64,000 bases of DNA from Panulirus ornatus (GCF_036320965.1 NC_092232.1:59065374-59129373); one strand, 5' to 3'; positions 1-10,688 are shown, counted from the stretch's first letter. The notes: generated by a model not told the origin, from the letters alone. Made by a program: numbers and translations.

Positions 1-654
1 ATATTTTGGAATTGGTCAAATCGTCGACCAGACAGCTGAAACAAACGTTGAGGTAGGACAGATCTTGGCATCATTTCTTCATCAAGTCATTTCCTAATGA
101 ATCCAAACCGTAACTTCAGTTGGTAAGCCTTGATTAGCGATTTGGAGAAAGCAGTAACGAAAGAGAAAGTCCAGGACAGCTTGTAGAGAAGAAATAGAAG
201 AGCCGTGTGGAGTCCATGTTGGAAAGGATCACAATTTTGCGCGTCATCAAGATATTCCTATGAGTCCACGGGGAAAATGAAACACGATAAGCTCCTAAGT
301 GCACTTTCGTGTATTAATCACATCATCAGGGGAGACACAAGAGAGAAATATGTCAGTTGATATACATCGAAGAGACGAAGCTAAGAGCCATTTGGTAAAC
401 ATGTGATTGTCCAAAACATACAACGAGCGTTCATAAACTTATCATTTTACAAATTTTATCAACAATAAAGTTATCTAATTTGTATAGACCATCACTAATA
501 TTAAGATTATAATTCTTTGTGTACTTAATAATAGAAGATTCAATGATATTCCTCTTGGTAATAGAGTTACAGTTGATAACTGACATGGCGTTACTCCAGT
601 CAATACAATGATCATAGATTTTAACGTGATTAAACAAGGCAGATAAGTCTAACT
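1..654 (-). mobile_element. Penelope-like element fragment: endonuclease C-terminus and 3' region
   Basis: The minus strand at 637-431 encodes a GIY-YIG-type C-terminal stretch: a histidine/DWS motif, RNIIES, and NISDGLYKLDNF. This arrangement is typical of the endonuclease domain that ends PLE proteins. The bases from 430 down to 1 are the element's 3' untranslated or pseudo-LTR part. The copy is truncated and meets a plus-strand RT fragment head to head near 650. It matches 36249-36905. Confidence 0.75.
291..334 (-). ncRNA. Hammerhead-ribozyme-like core in the PLE pseudo-LTR
   Basis: On the minus strand a CTGATGA box (323-329) is followed by a short hairpin, a GAAA box and a self-complementary AGTGCACT that would serve as stem III in a dimer. 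CTCCC before the box could pair with the sequence after the presumed cleavage site, but the first pair is an A-C mismatch in this copy. One extra T after CTGATGA disturbs stem II. PLEs are known to carry minimal hammerheads; activity is not shown here. Confidence 0.4.
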
Positions 655-1560
655 CTGTTGTGATTTTAGAGAAAAGTAACTATTTATCTAAAATGAATGA
701 TCTTTTAAATGATGACACAACATATTGTAAACTTAGTAAAAATCCCTTAAAAGCAGTTGATTCTCATTTCAATAAAGAAATGAAGTTGTTGTTGAAAGGT
801 AACATTTCTCTCATCAAAAGTTTGTCATCTTTGTCCCCTTCATTGCCATATATGTATGGACTTATCAAAACACATAAACAGAATTTTCCAGCAAGACCTG
901 TAGTGAGTTCAGTAGGCTCCATCACATATGAATTGTCAAAATGGTAAGTTTCTTTATTAAGCCTTTTATTGGGTAAGGTATCAAATTCTAATATCATGAA
1001 CAATGTAGATTTAGTCAACAAGCTAAACAATATCAATGTTGATTTTGATTTTAAACTAGTTAGCTTTGATGTTTCCTCACTTTTCGCTAAAGTTCCAGTT
1101 GATGACCTTTTAGAATATTTATTTGATGCCTTGGATGATATTCATTTACCTGCTTCAAAGTCTAATTTCATTGAACTGATAAAATTGTGTATAAAAGACT
1201 GTGTATTTCAATTTGATGGAGATTATTATGCTCAAAAATTTGGTATGGCAATGGGTAACCCTCTTTCACCTGTACTAAGTAATCTTTACATGGAATGTTT
1301 TGAAACAAAATTACTAAAGGATATCTTACCTTGTAATGCAATTTGGTTTAGGTATGTAGGTGATGTTCTTTGTGTTTGACGAACAAATGAAAAGTTACAA
1401 ATATTTCTCCCCTTACTTAACAATTTAGTACCTTCCATCAAATTTACTGTAGAAAAATGAAAATAATGGTATGTTACCATTTCTAGATTCCATGATCCAT
1501 AGACAAGGAAACAAGTTTAAGTTTAGCATATACAGGAAACCCACCAATGTATGCTCATAT
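655..1560 (+). pseudogene. PLE reverse transcriptase fragment, broken
   Basis: Reading across stops and shifts gives a PLE-type RT: NYLSKMNDLLNDDTTY, then LPYMYGLIKTHKQNFPARP and VSSVGS, palm motif A (LVSFDVSSLF), motif B (GMAMGNPLSPVLSNLYME), motif C, and LPFLDSMIHR with SIYRKPT. Motif C reads YVGD instead of YVDD, losing a catalytic aspartate. There is a TAA after ELSKW (~943), a TGA after DVLCV (~1377) and a +1 shift near 1460. The last two are shared with A', so the element was dead before segment A duplicated. Confidence 0.8.
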
Positions 1561-1605
1561 ATCCATTATTACTCATCTCAACCTGATCAGTACACCTGCA
1601 CCCTG

Positions 1606-1820
1606 AGCCACCGACTCTCGCTCCACTTACAAGAAGGTGGAATCAAACATCATCATGAACAAAAGCATGGAACGAGACTAACGAGGGAGATTATAATGAA
1701 TAACATCAAAATCATTACTAGTTGTAGTGATCGCAGGAGACTACACAGATTAGAAGCCATTCACATAAGAGAGGAAGCCCCTGTCATCAACATATAGACA
1801 AACATGACCACAGCCTTATA
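1606..1820 (+). mobile_element. Fragment of a second PLE family, endonuclease C-terminus
   Basis: An open stretch reads GGIKHHHEQKHG, LTREIIMNN, then SCSDRRRLHRLEAIHIREE and PVINIQTN. The LEA-x-HI-x(5)-P-x-IN pattern resembles the end of Poseidon/Neptune-type PLE endonucleases and differs from the EN at 431-637. It follows the RT fragment directly, so it is a chimeric junction or a nested remnant. Copy at 38865-39085. Family placement is from memory of motif patterns. Confidence 0.5.
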
Positions 1821-1991
1821 GCTCTATGATGGCCCGCCAATAGGACGTAGAGCTGATAATGCCTTGTCAAATTCCCGATTGCTCAGATGTGATTAATTAC
1901 TGTGTTGTTACAAACATTCCATTATACAAAGGAATGTAAAGGTATCCATACAGCAGTGGACCACTGGGTCACTTCGAGGCTGATGGTGATA

Positions 1992-2354
1992 GTGGAAGAT
2001 ATCAGGAACTCACACATTAGTGTAGTGGAAGATATCAGGAACTCACACATTAGTGTAGTGGAAGATATCAGGAACTCACACATTAGTGTAGTGGAAGATA
2101 TCAGGAACTCACACATTAGTGTAGTGGCAGATATCAGGAACTCACACATTAGTGTAGTGGAAGGTATCAGGAACTCACACATTAGTGTAGTGGAAGATAT
2201 CAGGAACTCACACATTAGTGTAGTGGAAGATATCAGGAACTCACACATTAGTGTAGTGGAAGATATCAGGAACTCACACATTAGTGTAGTGGAAGATATC
2301 AGGAACTCACACATTAGTGTAGTGGCAGATATCAGGAACTCACACATTAGTGTA
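1992..2354 (+). repeat. 33-bp tandem array, 11 copies
   Basis: The unit begins GTGGAAGATATCAGGAACTC and is exactly 33 bp, so it stays open on both strands (VEDIRNSHISV on plus). Variants GCAGAT and GGTATC mark individual units. A' has nine copies at 39253-39549. The open frames follow from unit length and are not evidence of a protein. Confidence 0.95.
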
Positions 2355-3479
2355 GTGGAAGACATACAGATAATTTAAAGATAAACCTGTATATTGTCAG
2401 TGTGACTAATGATGAGTCGCAAATAATGTTAGTCTTGAACTTGAAGGGAAATATTTATCAAGTTTATTGTGAAACGTATTTATAATGCTGCTTCCAACCA
2501 CTCTAACTGGTACATTATTCCATGTTAACAATCATATTGAAGATAAAATACTTCACCTCATCTGAGGTCAAACGTTTGCCCACCATCATTACTACGAGTG
2601 ACATCAGACGTGACATCATTAGTAGATAGATATCTATATATCATAGTGATTTTTGTTGGTAATACAGACAGTTAGTTTCCCTCTGCTTCCAATGAACGTA
2701 ACTTTAAAGTAAAGTACACACGGTAAAAAAGTATCTTCCCGGATGTGTCCAATGAATTCAGAAATGATCAATACGACTCGTGTTGTCTGGGTAGGGTTGG
2801 TGAGTGTGAATGTGGACATGTTTCCTCATAATTATGGCAACTCATCTTTATCGTTAATTCCATCGAAATATGAAATCAATATACAATTCAATATTACAAT
2901 TTGTCCCAGCATTGGCACAGGGTCATATCATACGAGCATGATGAAATTGGTTCATAGTTAGACCTGCCAAGTCTCCTCAAATATGGAATGTTTCTAATTG
3001 TTGGATTCACCAGGTCTCCATATGACTGGTCTGTACCATGACAGGTCGCTAGGTCTATGCTTGGTACGGGCCCTCACCTCAACCCGGCTCTTTATCTGAT
3101 CTTGACTAACAGGTAGTTTGTTGTTAGGGAGGCTGGCTGCCTGCCTGGCTGGCACAGGGCTTTACAATATGACGGATCTCTTTGTACCAGGTAAACATAC
3201 ATGTGTATTATTGGAGTGATCAGAATATCTCCTTTATGACCAAACAATTTAATGGTAGTATTTCGTATAGAGTCAATGTAATGTTGGTATATTTGAAAAC
3301 ATATGAACAGTCATAAAGCCTGAATCCATAGTATATGTCAAACATTAAAGTTATATACATGTTGACTTTTATCATTACCTGTACAACATTGGTGAACTAA
3401 TGGTCTTCAACCGGCGGTATGCACAACCTCAACAATCAGGAGTTGTTCATTATTTCTGTTATAAAGACTCAGGTACGTC
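2355..3479. other. Non-coding stretch of segment A
   Basis: AT-rich, apparently single copy within segment A, with no reading frame longer than ~70 codons that looks like a protein. A short GGCTGGCTGCCTGCCTGGCT-type run lies near 3130-3150. The copy in A' (39570-40690) is collinear with a few percent substitutions. Confidence 0.6.
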
Positions 3480-4000
3480 ATCCAAGGTAATGATTACTAT
3501 CTTCTTTACAAGGATCACTTCAACTTGGAATAAAAAGATAATGAATTAAGAACCATATGTATATATATAAACATGGAGATATATGTATCTACTTGAGTCA
3601 GACGAATGTGTTATATACTTAAGAATGTGACTGACAACTTAAAGAATAATGTACAAACATTATAGTTGATGTGATAAATGATTTATGATAAATATGTAGT
3701 GTGTTGCATTTAAATGGTTTTTAAGAACGAAGGCCTTTTAGCCAGTAAAGATGATAAGAAATTGAAAAAGTTGTTAAAAGCAACATAATCATAAGCCCCA
3801 GAATATATTATCCTCTGGATATATAAAATAAAATCCAACGCAAAATAACTAGGTTAAAACAGGATTCATTCAGCATTTAAGAAAATATGTACTTTCCCTC
3901 TCCTTATCTCCTATCATCATTTCTTATGTTTACTTCCAACAAATGTCTCGTATATCATATAAAAATTTGTTATAGGTATGTGGTAAATATCGTCCAGCGA
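3480..4000 (+). repeat. Left arm of an old ~0.5-kb inverted repeat inside segment A
   Basis: This stretch aligns, with many substitutions and small gaps, to the reverse complement of 7015-7565. Shared landmarks include TGTGTTGCAT, CAGAATATATT followed by TCCTCTGG, and CATCATTTCTTATGTTTACT. The two arms enclose ~3 kb. It could be a decayed foldback or TIR element; no flanking target duplication was identified. Confidence 0.7.
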
Positions 4001-5577
4001 CGCGTTGTATAACTCTCTGTTGTCAAAGTTCACCGGTGGAGTAGATCATATATTACAAAGTTGTGTCTCTCCACACAGATGTTACACGTCCTAGGTTAAG
4101 ATATTTCCTTGATATGGCGTTTATCTAACATAGATATGTCATCTATAAAGATTTGTAAACACGTTCTCCTGCGGGTCGATACCTAACGTTTTCGTATTAA
4201 TCATTTGTAACTGACCAAGTATTAAAAAGTTGTGTCACTTCCCACAATCTGTTTCATTAATCATTCTAACTATATTTGTTTCATCATTGATTTGATCTTT
4301 ACAATAGATATTTATGTTTGTAATTTTCTTTATCATATCATTAGTCAGTTGAAGTGCACAATACGCTTGTCAACCTGGCCAGTCTACTGTTTTGGTCATG
4401 AGATATTATTCACAAGGTGTAACAGGACTCCATCCGTCAGCTGTGTCACCACCAGTGACAAGTCATCCTTAGCAAGGCTGTGTCATCCTCAAAGGACGGA
4501 GAGAAATAGTACAGTCTCGTCGGAGAACCTTCTTGCTCAAAGATGTCCATCATCACCTCCTCCTGTGTAGAGTGCAGCAGCCACGAAGGTGTAGGAGCGC
4601 CATCAAAGGTGTGCTGGTGATGTGTGGTAATAATAATACTGCTGTTCACACCATAAACCACAGCCATTTCTCAGGTTTGTCTGTCCTACTTGTCGTCGCT
4701 GCACGTAACTCTGTCATTGCATATGTCTTCCTTGAACATACACCTTCCTATATTTCACTGTCCCAACTATTTGGACAATAATACGTTGAAAGGATTGTTA
4801 GCTGACTTTAAAGTGGAACATATAAAGGATTAGTGACCTAATGACCTTTCATAGGTCGCTGTTCGTTTGACTCCACCATTCGTCGTACGAACAGGGTGAG
4901 AGCGTGTCTGGTCTCAGAATCATCTTGAACCCCTGGGAAAACTGTTCAAGATGATTCGATTGATGGTTATAACATGACCTTTACCGCAGGTATGACCCTT
5001 GCAATCAACAGGGGTGAAAACCTTACTTATATGGGCCAAATATTTAGTGAGCGTGTGTATGACCTTACAAATATCTTCAACACGTGAAGGTGTTCAAGTA
5101 TTTTTGATTGAGGATCATGACTAACTTGTTGACTTTATTAACCCTGGCAGTCGATGAGCCACAAGCCCAAATAACCAACCAACCTGGCGATTATTTTAGA
5201 TGTCTTGCTTGAGTGACAACGTAGCACCTAGGTTGAGCCCAAGAACTTGTTACCCTCCTCCTTTCAGTCTGTTTTTCTATCTCTTCCTCACAACACTCCC
5301 GAGAACCCTCCAGCAAACTCCACCACACTCCCCTTCCTGCCAAACCCTTCCCTCTACGTCGTCAGTAATCAAGACAGACATTCATAGCTTCATATGCAGC
5401 TACCTGCTGGACCTGGACCATCATTTTATGTTAAACTATGGTTCACATTCTGGGTTCATGACCTTTAGGTGATAGCCCTTAAATCCAACAACATATATAC
5501 ATCCTGTTATACAACTGATGTTACTGTCTGACGTATGTATGGTGCGGCTTGATGACCTTACCTGCTGATGGTCAAAC
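4001..5577. other. Interior of the old inverted repeat, no confident gene
   Basis: Open frames here (for example 4232-4570 plus) are short, differ in extent from the A' copy and show no recognisable domain. A' lacks the bases corresponding to 4996-5190; the deletion junction has a 2-bp GA microhomology. Confidence 0.5.
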
Positions 5578-5865
5578 ATGTTATCATGTTGCAAATATCG
5601 TGATTTGTATGTTTTGTTGTGTGGCACAGATTCTGGTGTAGATATCTTTAGTAACCTTTACCAGTTACTATCCAGTATAGTGAACGATAGACAGACTTAC
5701 GTGTTACAGACTCCGTATGATAAACACCTGACGAACCTCGACACAAACATTTATATGTTGGGTAAGATCAGAGAACGAGTCGTCCAGTGGCAGAACATAA
5801 ACCTACAACATGTAACAACAACAACAACAACAACAACAACAAACAACTGTTATGTGAAGATCTAG
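5578..5865 (+). CDS. Hypothetical small ORF (95 codons), retained in both A copies
   Basis: An ATG-initiated frame starting MLSCCKYRDLYVLLC and ending in a poly-threonine run from an (ACA)n microsatellite, then NNCYVKI. The A' copy at 42551-42838 keeps the frame with two amino-acid changes (S to N, V to I). No domain is recognised. With so few differences between the copies, retention of the frame is weak evidence for coding. It could be an exon or chance. Confidence 0.22.
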   Translation: MLSCCKYRDLYVLLCGTDSGVDIFSNLYQLLSSIVNDRQTYVLQTPYDKHLTNLDTNIYMLGKIRERVVQWQNINLQHVTTTTTTTTTNNCYVKI

Positions 5866-6096
5866 TTATTCAAAGTGAGATGATCACAAGGAAGTTAGGG
5901 ATATAGAAGAGTAGGAGTGAGGTATAAGCTGGAGGCCCAGCCACCGTGGCTGGTGCTATATAGAGCAGTGAGGGATAACACCATATCTTAACCCCTGGTG
6001 ATGTGTGAGCTTATAAACACTGGTGGTATTTATGGCGGCCACCAGGAAGTAATGTTCACCAGGTATTGCTCTGCTCTACACTGATCCAACAACTAC

Positions 6097-6451
6097 AAGG
6101 ATAATGTTGTTATAACCTTCTTGATCATGCTGGTTATAGAAGTATTATAGATACATGTTGGTGACACAAGGATAATGTTGTTATAACCTTCTTGATCATG
6201 CTGGTTATAGAAGCATTATAGATACATGATGGTGACACAATTATAATACTGTTATAACCTTCTTGATCATGCTGGTTATAGAAGTATTATAGATACATGT
6301 TGGTGACACAAGGATAATGTTGTTATAACCTTCTTGATCATGCTGGTTATAGAAGTATTATAGATACATGTTGGTGACACAAGGATAATGTTGTTATAAC
6401 CTTCATGATCGTGGTGGTTATAGAAGTATTATATATACATGTTGCTGACAC
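6097..6451 (+). repeat. 71-bp tandem array, 5 copies
   Basis: The unit starts AAGGATAATGTTGTTATAAC and contains TTGATCATGCTGGTTATAGA. The repeat step is 71 bp (6097 to 6168). The A' counterpart at 43074-43500 has six copies. Confidence 0.92.
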
Positions 6452-7014
6452 AAGACATTATAATGATGGTTTCCTCTGGTGTCCACAAGTCATCAACTAC
6501 ATACATAACATCAGTCGTAACAACACTATGTATGTAGTCGTGATTACCGTAACATGTGAGTGGCAAGATTGGATGACGTAACGTAACAATATCAGACTTC
6601 ATCATTCTCAATAGTTTAGGTGGATCATGTAATATTTGGCGTTGCTTCATGTTTTATCAGATGATAAAATGATGGTTGGCCTAATGACCTTCACAAGTCA
6701 ATGGTCATTAAATCCCACACAGCAACCAACCACTCAGGATGACCAGGAGGGAGCCACCTGGTGCAGACCAAGTGTACCAGCCTGGTGGAGAGGATCAACT
6801 GCTCCACCTCAGGATAAGAGCTGCTCAAGTTCTGTAGTGAGGGACACTCCAAGTGGCATGTGAAACTACCAGTCTTAGTTATAAACTACCGCCTGGCTGG
6901 CCGGTGGGTGGCTGTGGCCAACATGAACCCAGGGGCTACACACACACACACACACACACACACCGCCAACTGACCTGATCACCACCACTGTGACCTGACC
7001 ACGTGTGGCATGTA
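6452..7014. other. Non-coding stretch with a (CA)n tract
   Basis: No convincing gene. A (CA)n tract lies at ~6937-6962. In A' the corresponding region (43935-44110) has two such tracts with a duplicated flank reading CAACATGAACCCAGGG, so this stretch was locally duplicated there. Confidence 0.6.
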
Positions 7015-7565
7015 GCTCATCCTTGGACAACATTAATCAAATACCTAGACAGAATTTTTATGTTAGATAAAAGACATTTCTTGATAGTAAACATAAGAAA
7101 TGATGACGAAAGATAAGGGACGCTATTACAGGTAAATATTTTGTTAGAATATGAAATACTCTTCCTCAAACTAGCTCCCTGTACTGTATTTTCTTTTACA
7201 TACCCAGAGGAAAATATATTCTGTGGTTAATCACTATAAATGTTTATGTTTAACAGGTTTTCTATTTCTGATCGTATTTCAGTGATTCAGGTTTAAGAAC
7301 CTTGGTTCTGAACAACCATTATAATGCAACACAATACATATTTACCATAAATGAATAATTTATCACAATAACCATTATGTTTGTACCAGATTCTTTAAGT
7401 CCTCAATCACGTTTGTTAATATATAAGAAATTCTTTCTCCACATCTCAATACATAACATATATCTACACGTGTGGAAATATATGTATATGTTTTTATACA
7501 TTTTTCTTTGGCTTTTATAATCAAGGTGTAAGATATCCGTCTGAAGAAAATACTAGATAATATTA
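7015..7565 (-). repeat. Right arm of the old inverted repeat inside segment A
   Basis: Reverse-complement partner of 3480-4000, ending next to the (TG)n tract at 7571. Divergence between these arms is far greater than between A and A', so the structure predates the segmental duplication. The equivalent pair in A' is ~40690-41200 and ~44155-44700. Confidence 0.7.
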
Positions 7566-7570
7566 TAGGT

Positions 7571-7606
<36 letters not shown>

Positions 7607-7714
7607 CGCACATAGGAGTGAAAACATATTTTACCCTTACAAGGTTAAGAGACGGGGCAACACGAGTGTACAAATCCTTCCTCAAAAGACTCACGTGATA
7701 ATGATTAAAGTAGT

Positions 7715-7759
<45 letters not shown>
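7571..7759. repeat. (TG)n then (CA)n tracts at the A/B boundary
   Basis: A (TG)n tract at 7571-7604 and a (CA)n tract at 7717-7759 flank ~110 bp shared by all three versions (left, A', right arm). Homology to A' ends just past the CA tract, while homology to the right arm begins inside this block. The breakpoints of both duplications therefore sit here. Confidence 0.85.
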
Positions 7760-7762
<3 letters not shown>

Positions 7763-7764
7763 CG

Positions 7765-8150
7765 GCGCCAGGCTGGAGGCGGGGCATCGTGACGTCACAG
7801 GCAAGTCCCTCCCCCCGCCAGATCCAAACATGTGTTGTGTCTGGTGATGGCGGTTCAAGATTTCCCACATTAATATTGATCTTTATATTATCATCCACTC
7901 CCAAAGTCACCTGGCATTCTTGTGTTTCAACAACAGACGTGATATATGCAACACCAGGCAAACATTGTACCATTATCTGATAGGTTAATTGGTGCACAAT
8001 CAAGAACCAGTGAATTTCATCGCCGCCATAAGTAAGTAAGGAAGGTGACTTTAATGATGATAAATACGACCTGGTATGGCTGTGTCTACACACTACCGCC
8101 ATCTGGTCAACATTGTACATACCAACATTTAAACTGTGACATTCAACCAC
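7765..8150 (-). CDS. Hypothetical ORF, identical protein in both arms
   Basis: A minus-strand ATG frame (MVECHSLNVGMYNVDQ) runs ~128 codons to GAALCVCV, where it enters the microsatellite. The right-arm copy at 63473-63865 encodes the same residues. No domain, signal peptide or membrane segment is evident. A TGACGTCA octamer lies in its 3' part at 7791. It could be a first exon, part of an untranslated region, or chance conservation in a young duplication. Confidence 0.25.
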
Positions 8151-8159
8151 AAGGTTTAA

Positions 8160-8640
8160 AGTCGCTCATGGAAACGCGAACTTAAAATCTATCCATTTAA
8201 ATCTACCATTCATCAATAAACATTTAAACACCGTCATTTGAACGTAAACCTTCCAGCTGCGTTATTTTACCAGAGTCCTTTAAGATACGTTATATAAACA
8301 CAAAACTTAAATGTACGTTAAGTTTGTGCAAACCATCATTGAAACTCAAACTTTTAGATTAGATTTGTAATGAAATTGCGAACTTTTAACTCTGTCAAAT
8401 TACAGCTATTGTACAAATTGATTTACTTATTTGACAAATTTTAATGTCAGTTACTTTAACGATATCCTTTGACGTTCATCTCTGAAACACAAACCTTTAA
8501 ACTTTGTCTCTAGAACTGAACACAACCATTAAGTTTCATAACTGGAATGGAAATTTGAATAATCTATCAAAATTCGTCATATAACGCGAACTTTTAAATC
8601 CTTCCATTCAGTTGGGCCGTTACTTGCCTGGTTGCCATTC
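8160..8640. repeat. Degenerate minisatellite
   Basis: Loose ~35-45 bp repeats with a common theme of GTCATTTGAACACAAAC followed by TTTAAA. Units are strongly diverged from each other but well preserved between arms (right arm ~63000-63430). No reading frame of note. Confidence 0.55.
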
Positions 8641-8764
8641 ATAATATGTCCTTTTATATTGTATGTTGACTACGCTCTCATTCATTCGTCATTTGGATCG
8701 TCTCACTGATATTCCATTCATAAACTTCATTCCTAAAGCTTATTTTTGACCGCCATGTTGCTTT

Positions 8765-9235
8765 AAGTTTTATAATTCTTTGTGCATTTAATAATAGAAG
8801 ATTCAATGATATTTCTCGTGGTACTGGAATTAGAGTTAATAATGCCATCTCAGTTATTAACTCTAACTCCAGCACCACGAGAAATATCATTGAATCATCT
8901 ATTTCTGAATACACAAAGAATTATAATCTTAATATTAGTGATGGTCTATACAAATTGGATAACTTTAATGTTGATAAAATGTGTAAACAATTCACCTTCT
9001 TGTCCACATAATAAGTTTATGATGCGCTTGTTGTCTGTCTTGGACAATCACATGTTTACCATATGGCGTCCTAGCTACGTCTCTTCGTTGTATATCAACT
9101 GACTGTTATATTTCTCTCTTGTGTCTCCCCTGATGATGTGAGTTTTACACGAAAGTGCACTTGGGAACTTATCGTGTTTATTTTCCCCGTGGACTCATAA
9201 GAATATACTTGATAACGTGCAAAATTGTGATCCTT

Positions 9236-9239
<4 letters not shown>
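8765..9239 (+). mobile_element. PLE end: endonuclease C-terminus plus pseudo-LTR, with foldback
   Basis: The plus strand encodes NISDGLYKLDNFNVDKM, as in other PLE copies here, then a 3' region with the motif CTTATCGTGTTTATTTTCCC. Bases ~8770-8848 are nearly the reverse complement of ~8850-8930, an ~80-bp-arm hairpin made of EN sequence. Such foldbacks fit the inverted partial copies PLEs leave. It ends in (TA)n. The right-arm copy is 62385-62880. Confidence 0.75.
9121..9166 (+). ncRNA. Hammerhead-ribozyme-like core in PLE 3' region
   Basis: Elements in order: TCCC (9126-9129), CTGATGA (9130-9136), one extra T, GTG and CAC pairing across a 7-nt loop, GAAA (9151-9154), self-complementary AGTG/CACT (9154-9161), a T, then GGGA (9163-9166), which pairs with TCCC as stem I. 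The layout matches minimal dimer-type PLE hammerheads. The extra T before stem II is unusual and could abolish activity. In the right-arm copy the box reads TTGATGA and stem III is altered. Confidence 0.45.

Positions 9240-9299
<60 letters not shown>
9240..9299. repeat. (TA)n microsatellite
   Basis: About 60 bp of uninterrupted TA separating the PLE end from the following SINE. Confidence 0.97.
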
Positions 9300-9654
<355 letters not shown>

Positions 9655-9796
9655 TTCAGTATGTTTACTTTCGAGAATGAAGAACAGAAGAAGGAGCCAA
9701 GCAAGTAAATTTCGTCAAAGACATCTCTCTTTTCTAAACGCTGCCTCGCAAAGATTTTCATTAATTCAAATTGAAGAAACAGACGTATTTTCTATT

Positions 9797-9868
9797 GTCT
9801 GGTTAGCTCAGTGGTAGAGCGTGAGTCTTACACACTTAAGGTCGTGGGTTCGAGACCCACACCAGACA
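9797..9868 (+). tRNA. tRNA with UAC anticodon (Val by anticodon, Lys-like body)
   Basis: A complete cloverleaf: 7-bp acceptor GTCTGGT/ACCAGAC, D stem GCTC/GAGC, anticodon stem TGAGT/ACTTA with loop CTTACAC, T stem GTGGG/CCCAC, discriminator A. Loop positions 34-36 are TAC, which reads GUA (Val). The body (TAGCTCAGTGGTAGAGC, AGGTCGTGGGTTCGAG) looks more like metazoan tRNA-Lys than Val. A-box, B-box GGTTCGAGACC and a downstream T-run fit Pol III transcription. The right-arm copy folds the same way. Confidence 0.85.
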
Positions 9869-10380
9869 TAATTTTTGTCTTTATCTTGTTTCATTTTGTC
9901 CACATCACATGTGTGCAACATTCAGTATGTTCGTCCAACGTTATAGTGAAGATCTTCACAATAAATTGTAGTTTTCGACCTTATCTGAAAGGGTCAGGTC
10001 CACCAAGACGTCCTTGAAATCTTCCAGAAGCTTCTGGCGATCCTCCTCCAACTGCTGGGCACATCAGAGTTAACATGGGCCGGACATCGGTTGTGGAACG
10101 ACTTAATCTGCTTCCGGTAGTTAGCAGGGATGATAATGAGGGCTCTGACCTCATACCAGGTCAGCTTAGTTCCAGTCTATTGTTTACTTCCAGTCTATTG
10201 CAACGACAATAAAAAAGTAAAACTCATTTCTTCATGGAAAATTGAGAGGAAAACACGAGAGGAACATGGAGATTTACCCTGTGGTTATTTTGCCGGCTAG
10301 TCGGCAACGGTCGGTCAAACACTATTTTGCCGTAGTAATCTCAGTACTTCATATAATACTATGTCACAAAATATGTTCTT

Positions 10381-10452
10381 TGGGGCGTAGCTCAGTGGTA
10401 GAGCACTCGCTTGGCATGCGAGAGGACCCGGGTTCAAAGCCCGGCGCTTCCA
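10381..10452 (+). tRNA. Ala-like tRNA, anticodon GGC, left-arm copy weakened
   Basis: Cloverleaf with D stem GCTC/GAGC, anticodon stem CTCGC/GCGAG, loop TTGGCAT (anticodon GGC, codon GCC, Ala), T stem CCGGG/CCCGG and a T-run after the 3' end. In this copy the first acceptor base is T opposite C, and the T loop reads TTCAAAG. Two acceptor pairs are G-U in both copies. Eukaryotic cytosolic Ala tRNAs normally use AGC, one base different, so this may be a variant, a pseudogene or a tRNA-derived repeat. Confidence 0.75.
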
Positions 10453-10486
10453 TTTTTGTTATTTGGGAAATTCATTGTTTTCAGTG

Positions 10487-10686
<200 letters not shown>

Positions 10687-10688
<2 letters not shown>

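Larger units (their letters stand above)
1..7769 (+). repeat. Segment A, first copy of a ~7.8-8.8 kb direct duplication
   Basis: Bases 1-7769 recur in the same orientation at 36249-45015. The order is the same in both: PLE fragments, 33-bp array, conserved small ORF, 71-bp array, CA and TG tracts. Visible differences are a 1-kb LINE insertion only in A', a ~195-bp deletion in A' matching 4996-5190, array copy numbers and scattered substitutions. Homology starts at the window edge, so the true left end is not seen. It stops just past a (CA)n tract near 7769/45015. Confidence 0.93.
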
